Source of the DNA: Zygaena filipendulae
Lineage: Eukaryota; Arthropoda; Insecta; Lepidoptera; Zygaenidae
Length of the DNA stretch: 64,000 bases
Direction of reading: 5' to 3'
NCBI GenBank assembly: GCA_907165275.2
Contig: OU015652.1
Span: 5,533,001-5,597,000 of the forward strand
Shown here one piece after another: positions 35,567-45,640 of the stretch. The first letter of the stretch is position 1. Each line of letters opens with the position of its first letter. Under the pieces are notes generated by a model, which had not been told where the DNA came from, ran no database searches, and saw nothing but the letters and a program-made list of their open reading frames with translations. The position numbers and the translations under genes were made by a program.

Positions 35567-36167
35567 GTAAAACATTTTAAAATAAATTACATACATTTTG
35601 CACAACAATAACCGCTTGCAGTCATTATAACATAAATTATTACCATCTTCTAATACACTAATCAACTTGTGCAAAGATCGTGATACCTTCAATTATTCAT
35701 TGACAACGTGCAATTGTTAACCTATCTACTTTTAATTGCATATAAGGTACCTACGCTTAGCTCGCGCAAACTCACTACTCTACACCAAATCGTTCTATCA
35801 ACGTTCAACAACGGTAATGATAAATGCCGTTTCTTATACAAAAAAAAAACTGCTCGTATAAATGACAAGATAAGTGGCGGTCTTTGTTGTAGATTAGGTT
35901 AATATTGTTATCACGTGATTGATTTACGGATACCTACGCAGTAGAATGAAGCTGTATAGATACAAGTGTTGATATTGGGTTAAAAAGTTTTATTTTGTCG
36001 ATAAAAGTGTTAAACTTCACCAATGTAGAGAGCGAGTATCACGACCCTGACTATGTGGATGACTAACTCAAAAAGTGTTCAAACTCAAATTGTCAAAAAC
36101 GCCTTTAGAAAATAATAATTATGTTTTTTGTTCAACATAATATCCATAAAAAGAAAATGGAATAGAA
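35567..36167. other. AT-rich non-coding DNA
   Basis: No supported gene or further repeat. Confidence 0.4.
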
Positions 36168-36449
36168 TCCTTACTATTAGGTACAAATGCAAAAGTGCAT
36201 GATTTTTTTTGTTACGCTTTCACACCTCAACGACTCCACCGATCATCATGAAATTTTGCATACACGTTATCAGGGGTACAGAGAAGGATATCGGATACTT
36301 TTGTCCCGGAATTCCCGCGGGAACTTCGAAATATTCCATATTACATTGTCAAGGGTATAGGTACAGAAAAGGATATAGGGTACTTTTTGTGCTGAAATCC
36401 CCACGAGAAGTGCGAAATCGACGCAGGTGAAACTACGGTGAACAGCTAG
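36168..36449 (+). mobile_element. Helitron-like element with internal duplication
   Basis: Starts TCCTTACTATTAGG after A and ends AACAGCTAG before T. The core (CACGTTATCAGGGGTACAGA and its repeat CATTGTCAAGGGTATAGGTA) and the following GGATA..TACTTTT block occur twice, so two copies have merged. Confidence 0.65.
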
Positions 36450-39007
36450 TAGAAAGATAAAATACATTCAAAATATAACCATTTATTTGAAATAGTCATT
36501 AATTAATTCATAACTATACTCAAAGTTAAGATTTGTTAGGGGCCATACTAAGACACCGAAATTTTTTCCGATTCGTCTTTTGAGTTTTCAAAAGAATAAT
36601 TGAATTATTTTTAAGTTTCGAGGGACTTAATTATTAGTAGCACCGCCATCTATAGCCAGTGGTTAATAGACGAGAATAGTCTGATGGTAGGTACGTCATG
36701 TGACAACTAACCAGGAGGAACCTGCTTTAGTGTTTTACATGAATTTCTATTTTTTCATATTGTAGCCTACCTCAACCATCACAATCACAATAGACCTAAA
36801 ACTTCCAAGGATGTGTATGTCACACTTTCTGAATCAAAAGCAATTGAAAAGTCATTATCAATGACAATAAAGAATATCCAGAACATGGTGCAAGTGAGAC
36901 GGACATGTCGGCATTTCGGCAATTACTGAAACCGGGTCACCAAATTACCTATGTAGACAATAACAGCGTTTAAACACTTAAGATTTTTCAATTTGACAAC
37001 ATAATAGGCGTAACAAAAAGCAACACGTGCTCGTCAACCGGGATCGCATGATAGCGGCGCGAGCAAGGCGCGAGGCTCTCGACCCGCGGCTCGCTGTCTC
37101 GTTGATTGTTCGCTGGAACTGAGATCACAAAAACATCATATCGCTTGATTTCATTGCGCTCGCGCAGTGACGCCGCGCCGCGCCGCCGACACACCGACGC
37201 TGTTGTTCTACATATTATTATTATTTAGTATACTTTATATGTCGCGGGCAAATTGTATTTTTCTTTCTTTCTTCTTTCTTATGTACTTTCGCATATACCT
37301 AATGCATTTAGCCAGTTTCAAGTCAAATTTATTAGATATTTTCTATTAAAATGCTTCGTTGTACGGTTTGAATTGCAAACCACGGTACTATAGCTTGCAA
37401 GAACTTTCTCGGAGCTCTTGGAGGAAACCGAAGAAATCAGCTCGAAATGTCATATATCTTCCTGAGCACATAAAAAACTGTCACTGTGAAAATTATTGTC
37501 AAACCTTAAATAACACAACAAAATCCATTTTAACCATTTTTTACCGACATGAAAATAAATGACCGAACCGCCATCTTAGATTCCCGCCAAAAACTTCCAA
37601 TTGTGTTTTCATACCTATAATTAGATATTTATTTTACACCTGCCCTTTAGCCAAGTTGAAAATTTATAATCGTTAACGAATAGAACCTAAGGAGCGAATC
37701 GTCGTGACGTGATCACGTGAAATCGTCCAATAAAAAGTCTAGTTTTGCGTAAACAAGTGGCATATAAGTCCTCATATAAGTTACCTATAACTATTCCGTT
37801 CCTTATTTTTCTATGCGTTAGTAACGATTATATTATACTGTCAAAATGGCTAAGGGGGCTCATGTCTTTAGAAAAAAAAAGAATGGTGATTCAAAACTTT
37901 TTCTATGTTTAAGACATTTAAGATGAAATATACAAAAATAGGATGTACACAATGAATCAATAGCTGTAATAATATTAATGAGAACGCCAGCGAACGGAAC
38001 TGCGGAAAACAACTACTTAGCATTTATGTTCTTGGCAATATAAAACATACCGGCCTTTTGTAAACGAATGAATTATACAAAATTCCGGCGACATAAAGCA
38101 CTAGCTCAACACGTAATATCTCGTATAGGCATAGACGTAGCATATAGAGGTTCAAAATTAACTTCATTCCCGGAAGAACAGCACCCAAGCGAATCTACTA
38201 TTTTACATAAGGTAGGTAAAATACTATAAGATTATTCCTGCGGTTCATTAGCTTATTTTTGTGTGAATGTGCTGAGATGAAAAAAGGCACCTAAGTACAT
38301 TTACTATAATATAACATAATATTGATCTAGACTGTAAGCTATTCAAATATAGGTACCTAACAAGTATAATTTTAATTCGACCTGCAGTTTTTGCTTGTGC
38401 CTAATAGTGATCCAAGAAAACATCTCTACTATTACATACTATAAATGCAAATAGGTACGAATACTTATAGCTGTTCTCCACGCTTTTAAATTTCAAGATT
38501 TTGATATCTTCATAAAAAAATAAGACTGTAAATTTTAACTTTTCATATATTAGGTAGGTACTGACATTTAAATATAATATATAAATATTTGAGGAATTAG
38601 ATATATCTATAGCTGGAATGAACATGCATATTATATACTATATTATCTATTTTGCTGACATTACCGAAAGTACAGCGCTGTAGCGCACTAAGTCGTTTAA
38701 GATTGAAAGGTCGTCGGTCGCACCAGCAACCACTTTCTGGGGTCCCCGCCACTTCAGTTTATACGTCTGTTAAGTGCCCCCGGCATTATTTATATTCCCA
38801 CTAGCTTTCGTTAGTAGGTACTGCGGGGGAAATCAAGTTGTTATTTGACTTTAGCTGACTATGCAAGGGAGTTGGGGGAACCTAAGAGGTATTACATGGG
38901 TTGATTATCTAGATAAATAATCCCTAAGTACCTAACAGTTTACTCGTTAGAATCCAAGATTAATAGGGATGTGGACTATAGGTACTTTTGAAAATCAAAA
39001 TTCTAAT
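36450..39007. other. Non-coding DNA with CpG-rich segment 37025-37200
   Basis: 37025-37200 is CpG-rich, with a CACGTG E-box near 37024, and could be a promoter or enhancer. No exon with splice signals was found. 38395-38480 looks like a worn Helitron-like end. Small frames at 36988-37194, 37359-37562 and 38401-38625 lack protein features. Confidence 0.35.
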
Positions 39008-39269
39008 TAGTCCGTCAGTTAGGAAATAAAAAAACAATAGACACGTATTTTTTGCTTTTTCAAATAAATTAAAATATACAGAGATAAAGCGCATTAAAGT
39101 TTAGGATGAGGGGGTCGTGACGTCACTAACCGCTAAAACCGCCATACAAACTGTCAGAATAGTGACGTCACGCGAAATTTCAACTCAATATATCGCCGCT
39201 ATTTTTTGATTACGTAAAGAAAGAAAAAATACGTGTCCAATATTTTTTAATAATCTATAAGACGGACTA
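39008..39269. mobile_element. MITE with TAGTCCGTC inverted ends
   Basis: Left TAGTCCGTC and right GACGGACTA. Subterminal arms include ATAGACACGTATTTTTTGC against GAAAAAATACGTGTCCAATA. The interior holds two TGACGTCA sites, near 39119 and 39162. Confidence 0.6.
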
Positions 39270-39566
39270 AAAAATAAAAATTAGTCAACATGCCCATTAC
39301 CAGCTATACCTACTACAACAGTATCTATACCTACCTAAGTAGCATCACTCTGCCGCACACGGTGACATTTCGTGACTACTTTATTTTCTCTATTTCCATT
39401 TCCTCATTAAGTACCTACTTTATGTGAAATTTGAAAATAGAACCGAAAAATACATAGGTAATCATTTAATGACTGAATACGGCGGTTAATCAGGTACCTA
39501 CTTAAGTTGTAAATTGTAACGTATATTGTCTTAAATTCTTTACACACATTTAGATATATTTGTTTA

Positions 39567-39724
39567 CTATAGCTGTTCCCCATGCACGGTGTCACCCGAA
39601 ATACCGGGACAAAAAGGACCACCCTATATCCCCGATAACGTGCAATGAAAATGTTCATGATCGATAGGTATAGTCAACTTGTAAAAGCATGAAACAAACT
39701 CGCTTTTATACCTAATATTAGGAT
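39567..39724 (-). mobile_element. Helitron-like copy, internally deleted
   Basis: Left end ATAGCTGTTCCCCATGCACG, right end CCTAATATTAGGAT. The GGAATTCC block is partly lost. Confidence 0.45.
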
Positions 39725-39824
39725 TTTACAGTTGATATAATTTCTAATAAAATATACCTATGTGTACATAATTATATGAAGCTCGAAACTTCATAACGTT
39801 ATATTCATTTAGTACATTAGTAAT

Positions 39825-40020
39825 TTAGAACGAAGTTCTTTATCGCACGGTACGGATGGCAGTAAAAATTCATTTTCCGTCACGACGTCGCGTCGTAGGT
39901 ACAGTTGCGCTACGGAAAAACAAAGCAACTGTCATTTTTTTTTTCGAAATGAGTTTTTCTATGGTTCACGCATAACAAACTTAACGGACTTAGTTTAATA
40001 TGGAAAAAACTTCGTTCTAA
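39825..40020. mobile_element. MITE with TTAGAACGAAGTT inverted ends
   Basis: Left TTTAGAACGAAGTT and right AACTTCGTTCTAA, 196 bp in all, no coding capacity. Only one copy in the window. Confidence 0.55.
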
Positions 40021-41780
40021 TCAAGTGTTCCACGACACATATTTACCTACGCATATTTCTTATAACACCTACTGTGTCAAAACTATAGAGAGGATATTAT
40101 AATATTATCTTGACGAGGCAACACGACACACGGCTGAAAAGACAGAGTGGCAAAATGTTTAAAATCTCCAACGACATCTTTTCGAACTCAACTAACTGTC
40201 ACAAATGTATGATTAACGCACGGTGCCGGTCACATTCCTTGCAAGCGACCGCCCGTTACAAGTTCATCCCATTTAAATTTAGCGCGGCGCGTGCCGTCCG
40301 CGGGTATTCGGGGCAAGACGGCGGCCCGGGGGAGGGGGGGGGGGGGGAAGGAGCAGCAATGGGCGGGCCACGCTACTATCACTCAAGTGACGAAAATTGA
40401 CGGAAAATGGGCGGACACCGCTCGGCCGAGACGTCATCAATTACCGCGTCCCGACAGTGACCGCGACAACGCAGCACAGCACCGTACAAATGCATAATAT
40501 CCTCTTCTAAACACACATTGCACTTTTTTTAAATCCCTTGGCAGATTTTGAAAAGTTAAGATATATTGTGTATTTTAAATTTCACAACTCGGAAGACGAA
40601 AGGAGGTGGTAGTAACTGGAAGCACAACGACTGTGCAATTTTGATCAGTGCTTGTTATCCCGAACAAGGATTACACAGATAGGATCTAGGCACTATCGAT
40701 CATCTATTAATGCGCTCTAACCGCACAGGCCATGCGCAACCTCTCGTCGGATCATAAGTAATCACAACATTACATCAATCTCTCGGAACTGCTATACGAG
40801 TATGGTACCTTTATTAAATGGTAGCCATCACCATAATCTGGTCGCATTAAAGTTTATCACTGATGAATAAATAATCCAAGTGTACGTGCTTCTGTTATAT
40901 TTAAGCGTAGAATGGATTTAAACTACATAAAAGTCAATTCTAGTTACTATGTGAATCAATCACATGTTGCGTCGCTGTGTGGCTACCCTAGTTGCTATGG
41001 TAACGTATCGACAGCAAGGGTAACTCTTTAGTTGCTTCAAACGTCTCTGAAATACTTACCCACCATATTTCGATCGACCGACGTTAGCCCACCGCGTACA
41101 GCTGTACTGCAAATGGTTCACTATCAAATTAACAAGCGAGAACTTTAGCGCTGCATAATATTTGTTGTATAGAGATGTGATGAGCGAAGAACGCGCAGGA
41201 AGCCGCAGCCGTTGCGAATGCTCGAAGAGATCGATTTTGAAAATTGCCCATAATTAGTATGTATTTCACTCGTTCGGACGACTCGACTGTGCGTTTAAAA
41301 CTGGGAACCCGACCACAGGCTACATATTCCAGTAGCGTTTACCGAGTAACGGCAGTCGAAGGAGACGGACACAAATTGCCTGGGGTGCTGCCACTGCGCA
41401 AATTGTGGGCCGCCAAGCGATCGGTTGTTCCTCGATTGTTCTCTCCGCTATGTTCCTCTCCGCTAAGACAGTTTAGTTCAACTAGATTTAAGCTCTAGTT
41501 CGTTCAATCAATTACCTACATAATTTTCCGTCTGAATTTGACGTTTTACAACGTATAATTTCCTAACAAGTACCTAGGTACTTACAGGCTATTTTCTGTT
41601 AGTACACACTTAAAAATTAAACATCTATGCATTTCGCAGGATTGTATCGCTTTATTTAGCTATTCAGCTGAAAGAGATACCCACTAGGTACCTACACGAA
41701 TCTCAATGAAAATATAATTTCTGAGCGGGCACGTTTTCATAATTATCACAATTGCTTCAATCAATGTCTGATCAAACTAC
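40021..41780. other. GC-rich region, candidate promoter/enhancer at 40240-40480
   Basis: 40240-40480 is CpG-rich and includes G5-A-G14 (the G14 at 40334-40347) and a GACGTCATCAATTACCGCG segment. 41080-41480 is GC-balanced and non-repetitive, with TACAGCTGTA near 41096. No donor-bearing exon was found beside either. The 84- to 96-codon plus frames are not supported as genes. Confidence 0.35.
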
Positions 41781-42070
41781 CTACTCGTAACGTACAATGC
41801 AATTATTTTGCCCTTGGACCGCACAAAACAAGCGCTTTAATCGTTGTGCGGTGATTAATTTATTCGAATAGAGATAATGATTTGTTATGCGGTAGTGGAG
41901 TCGCTGGTCACGTCCGAGACATTTTGTTGGGATAAGAAGTGGTGTTGCGTGGTGTAGTGTGGTGTGGTGTTTGTAGAGCCAACGAGAGCCATCGCGGGCG
42001 CGGGTAATTGTGTCGTAATTACCGGCGCAGCAGCGGCTATCGGTCGACCTCATATTGCGGTCTGTCTACG
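41781..42070. other. Possible regulatory segment 5' of the duplicated block
   Basis: Has GGTGT-rich DNA at 41941-41972 and a CGGGTAATTGTG..CGTAATTA motif at 42001-42021, which recurs at 43164-43184. Confidence 0.3.
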
Positions 42071-42400
42071 CACAGAAAATACAGAAGAGACATCAACTGA
42101 GTTTTGTATGGAAAAAATTAAAACCACTGTCACCTGGTGATTTTCGTAGACAAAACTATTTCATCACCACAAGAACATTCATTAAAGTAACGAAATGTTT
42201 ATAATTAAACGCCATTTGGTTTCATTTTTATAATACCTACTTAGTATTTTTGTTCAAAATTCACGGTTTTGGGAGTACCTACCTACCTACTCGTATTGTG
42301 GAATATATACATGGGATGCCAGCATTTTGCTCTAATTTCCTTAGCAACCATGGCGCACCTGGCCACATGTCCTCTCTAGTTCATTTGTTTTCTCTGTGGG
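42071..42400. repeat. Duplicated non-coding block, copy 1
   Basis: Shares blocks in the same order and strand with 51916-52224: GACATCAA, GTATGGAAA, ATTTTCGTA, ACAAAACTATT, AACATTCATTAA, AACGCCATTTGGT, TTGCTCT, GCAACC, TGGCGC, TGTCCTCTCTA and TTTTCTCTGTGG. No inverted ends, poly-A tail or coding frame seen. Paralogous regulatory DNA or an old transposon. Confidence 0.6.
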
Positions 42401-43440
42401 TCTACGGATACGAAGGTGAACGCACCGCGCCGCCGGGCTTTTGCTGGATTAATGTGAAATCGATACACGTGACGTGACTAAACTTGTATAGCTCGACGAC
42501 AGTAAAATTGTCTTATTTACCACCCGTTAACACGCCGCAATTGGTTTGTATATCGTCGCCACATTTTATAATTCGTCAAATTACAAACGGCGGGCATTTT
42601 GTATACCTAATATACCAAAAACAGTAAATATGATGTGGACAAACTAGGTATATATCTACAATTTTTGTGCGATATAGGTAAGTACTATATAGTCAAATAA
42701 ATGACTATTTGTTTGACTATAGCAGCTCTGTTCGCATGGTGTTTGGAAGTGCGCTGGCGTGGCGTCGCCACAAAAAACTAATTACATTAAGTAATTTTGA
42801 CATTGTGTACCTACACCTATTACTTTTGTAAATCACATTTTTTACAGAAAACTTTAATCCACCTCTTTTTTTTCTCATTTATAAAATATTTATTTTTTGT
42901 TACGAATTAGTGGTGCTACATGTGACTTTAAAGTGATACTAAAAGAAAAAAAATGTGTTTTGTTATTTTCACCAGGGGTGAAAACTTGGTAGGTAGACTT
43001 TATTATATTTTTGAATGTTAAAAAAAAACTAAATAGTCACGCTGTATAAACATTTCTAATGTCAAACAAAATACGTTTCACTTTGTGAGACGAGTAAGAT
43101 AATGAACGTTCCCGGAGAGCGAACGCGACGCGGAGTCTTTGATGTCACAATTAGCAACGCGAGCGGGTAATTGTGGCGAAATTAATTCGCACTCAGATGT
43201 ACCCGATGCGCTGTGACGACGAACTCTCTGTGCCCGAGTGTACAACTGTACAGTCACCAGTCGAATATAATGTAAACACTTGACAGACATTGAATCTCAT
43301 TGCAATAGTAATAAAGTTCAAAGACTGACCAAGGTGTTTACATATTGCTGCTGCTTACTGTACCGGCGTGGCTGCGGTTAGTGGGATGGGATAACAATGG
43401 AGATAAAATATTTGACAGGGCAAAACAAAAAGTACATACC
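42401..43440. other. Non-coding DNA, partly GC-balanced
   Basis: 42480-42610 and 43080-43300 are non-repetitive and rich in TAAT/ATTA cores and CpG. The 70-codon minus frame at 43078-43290 has no protein features. No gene supported. Confidence 0.35.
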
Positions 43441-43444
43441 AACC

Positions 43445-43900
43445 AACCATACCGTTAGTATAGTAGTAACTTACCGCCGCACTCAGAGTCGACTTTAATG
43501 ATTACTTAGTTAATTATAGATTTTTAAAACAAAACTGCCGCAATCAGAGAAGTTTAATAAATTAATGTTAATTGGCATTTAATTAATTAAGTTACATCTC
43601 ATTAAATGCCAATTAACATTAATTTACTGAACGTCTCTGATTGCGGCAGTTTTGTTTTAAAAATCTATACTTAACTAAGTAATCATTAAAGTCGACTCTG
43701 AGTGCGGCGATAAGTAAGGTAACCGTCTGCTACGCCGGGTGTTGTGGGTTCGGTCCATCCTTTATAGAGTAGGTAAATATTTACGTGAAACATGAGTCTT
43801 TTTAGTCTGGGTGTTTAAGATGGTTTATGTATTATAAGTATATAATATGTACAAAAAAAGTATATAATAACTATTATGTCGATTGTCTGTTATCCGTACC
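43445..43900 (+). repeat. tRNA-derived SINE interrupted by a foldback MITE
   Basis: ACCGTTAGTATAGTAGTAAC (43451-43470) is an A-box-type start. After the MITE the SINE resumes with GTAACCGTCTGCTACGCCGG and a B box GGGTTCGGTCC near 43747. The tail GTCTGGGTGTTTAAGATGGT with TATTATAAGTATATAAT fits lepidopteran SINEs. Confidence 0.5.
43474..43710. mobile_element. Foldback MITE family, full-length copy inside a SINE
   Basis: The whole 237 bp is nearly self-complementary: CCGCACTCAGAGTCGACTTT and TTAATGTTAATTGGCATTTA on one arm, complements on the other. The flanks are TTA on the left and TAA on the right, so the target duplication is not clean here. Confidence 0.7.
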
Positions 43901-43937
43901 TAGATAGTAATTATAAGTATTATCTGTGTCCGTACTA

Positions 43938-44525
43938 AAGGGTCTTTCAATAGGGACGGGTCGATGTTGGCAGCCTGTGGCGGCCATGTTGTTTTAACGT
44001 CGTCTTTCTAACCTATATTATTTTATTCAGTTAGTAATGCCAAATCACCATGGCAAGTTACACGGTTGAGCAACACGTCCAAATGTTAAAAATGTATTAC
44101 CAAAATGAGTGTTCGTTAGTGCAAACGTTACGTGCATTGCGCCCATTTTACGGCAGACGGTGAGAGGTGACGTGAATTGGCCACCGAGATCCTGCGACTT
44201 ATCACCTTTAGACTTTTTTTTGTGGGGTTTTCTTAAGTCGCAGGTCTAGGTATACCAATAAGCCACAATCGACCGATGCCCTTAAAGTCAACATAGCTCA
44301 GGCTATCGCTGAAATTCAACCCGAACTATGCGGCAGAGTTGTTGAACATTGGACAACTCGAATTCGTGCCACCGTGAGAAGCCGCGGCGGACATTTAAAC
44401 GATGTGATTTTCCACACATAATGGCATATATAGCTCTTTCAAATAAAAAAAAAAATCGTTAAAATCTCACACACGGCCTTTTTTATTTCATGTCAAAATC
44501 GACCCGTCCTTATTGAAAGACCCTT
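43938..44525 (+). mobile_element. mariner/IS630-type transposon, internally deleted, intact ends
   Basis: The inverted ends begin AAGGGTCTTTCAATARGGAC and are flanked by TA on both sides (43936-43937, 44526-44527). The interior keeps both ends of a transposase, described in the next entry. Full-length relatives are about twice as long or more. Confidence 0.8.
44050..44422 (+). pseudogene. Remnant of mariner-type transposase
   Basis: Starts MASYTVEQHVQMLKMYYQNE, the N-terminal helix-turn-helix region, and stops after about 37 codons. The central domain with the first two catalytic acids is deleted. The C-terminal part then resumes: WPPRSCDLSPLDFFLWGF, whose D in SPLDFF is the likely third catalytic residue. 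It shifts frame near 44245 and ends with VEHWTTRIRATVRSRGGHLN and a TAA at about 44420. It cannot make active enzyme. Confidence 0.75.
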
Positions 44526-44553
44526 TACAAACTCTGCTTAACTTGGGACCAGT

Positions 44554-44781
44554 AGGGCGATTATGTAACTTTTGTTTCTATCATTTTTCGATTTCAATCG
44601 GAAAAATAGCGGTTTTGTGATTAATTGGTTATGTTTAGACAGCTTCAAGTTTTGAAATATGTTTATTTTGGTTGATTGCTAGATATTGTAGGTGTCAAAA
44701 AGTGCATATTGTAATCACAAAACCGCTATTTTTCCGATTGAAATCGAAAAATGATAGAAACAAAAGTTACATAATCGCCCT
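44554..44781 (+). mobile_element. MITE pair, first unit (AGGGCGATTATGTAAC ends)
   Basis: Ends AGGGCGATTATGTAACTTTT and its perfect complement ATAATCGCCCT. The arms extend about 70 bp through TTTTTCGATTTCAATCGGAA. The unique middle contains TTTATTTTGGTTGATTGCTA. Confidence 0.65.
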
Positions 44782-44786
44782 ACAGA

Positions 44787-45009
44787 AGGGCTATTATGTA
44801 GGTAACTTTTGTTTCTATCATTTTTCGGTTGCAATCAAACACATGAGAGTTTTACGATTACAATATGCACGTTTTGACACATACAATATCTAGCAATCAA
44901 CCAAAATAAACATATTTCAAAAGTTGATGCTGTCTAAACATGATCACAATATCGCGATTTTCTGATTGAAACTGATATTTGATAGCAACAAAAGTTACAT
45001 AATTGCCCT
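44787..45009 (-). mobile_element. MITE pair, second unit, inverted
   Basis: Same ends (AGGGCTATTATGTAGGTAAC, ..TTGCCCT), but the middle is the reverse complement of the first unit (TAGCAATCAACCAAAATAAA). Five bases separate the units. Confidence 0.65.
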
Positions 45010-45051
45010 GCAGGTGGCGCTGTATCATAATGTTCAAGGATGATTATTATA

Positions 45052-45241
45052 TTACACCCGCGGTAATTTTGGAGTTCCCGCGGGAATTCCGGGATAAAAA
45101 GTACCCTATATCCTTCTCTGTACCTATGACAACGTGCATGCCAAATTGCATCCAAACCCGTTCAGCCATTTTTGCGTGATTGGGTAACAAACATCCAAAC
45201 ATCCAAACATCACACTTTCACATTCATAGTATTAGTAAGAT
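45052..45241 (-). mobile_element. Helitron-like copy lacking its CTAG end
   Basis: The core TACCCTATATCCTTCTCTGT and the AACATCCAAACATCCAAACA tract are intact. The left end starts inside the hairpin (ACACCCGCGG), so the final 15 bases are missing. Confidence 0.6.
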
Positions 45242-45436
45242 AATAATGACACAAATATATCAACAGTATGCAAGAAACTCATGATGATAATTACGATATT
45301 ATAACATATTATAACAAAATGACAATTGTAATGTATTATTTTTTAGATTACTGAAATTTTAACAAATACTTAGTCATTTTGAAGAAAAAAAAATGGATTT
45401 CACGTGCACGTCTGTTTATTTCTTTATTTGTAGGAT
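45242..45436. other. AT-rich non-coding DNA
   Basis: Nothing recognised. Confidence 0.4.
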
Positions 45437-45472
45437 CTCACTCACTCACTCTCTCACTCACTCTCACTCACT
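45437..45472. repeat. CTCA microsatellite
   Basis: Imperfect CTCACTCACT repeat with CTCTCT interruptions. Confidence 0.8.
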
Positions 45473-45479
45473 GAAATTA

Positions 45480-45640
45480 CAGAAGTGATTCTAAAAATTC
45501 TTTCACTGATAGTGATAGTGATTACTACAGTATTTTTGAGTAGGTGATATAGGATACTTTTAATCCAGAAACATTTGGGATCCGGAGGGAACTCAGAAAT
45601 TCACACGGGCCAGGTGGAACCGCAGGGAATAGTTAATTAC
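45480..45640 (+). mobile_element. Degenerate Helitron-like copy
   Basis: TTCTAAAAATTCTTTCACTG at the left, AGGATACTTTTAATCCAGAA in the middle and CAGGTGGAACCGCAGGGAAT at the right follow the family order. Confidence 0.4.

Noticed and set aside
40110..40250. Minus-strand exon after the strong acceptor CTCTGTCTTTTCAG near 40131
   Set aside because: The following frame hits a stop after about 16 codons with no donor before it.
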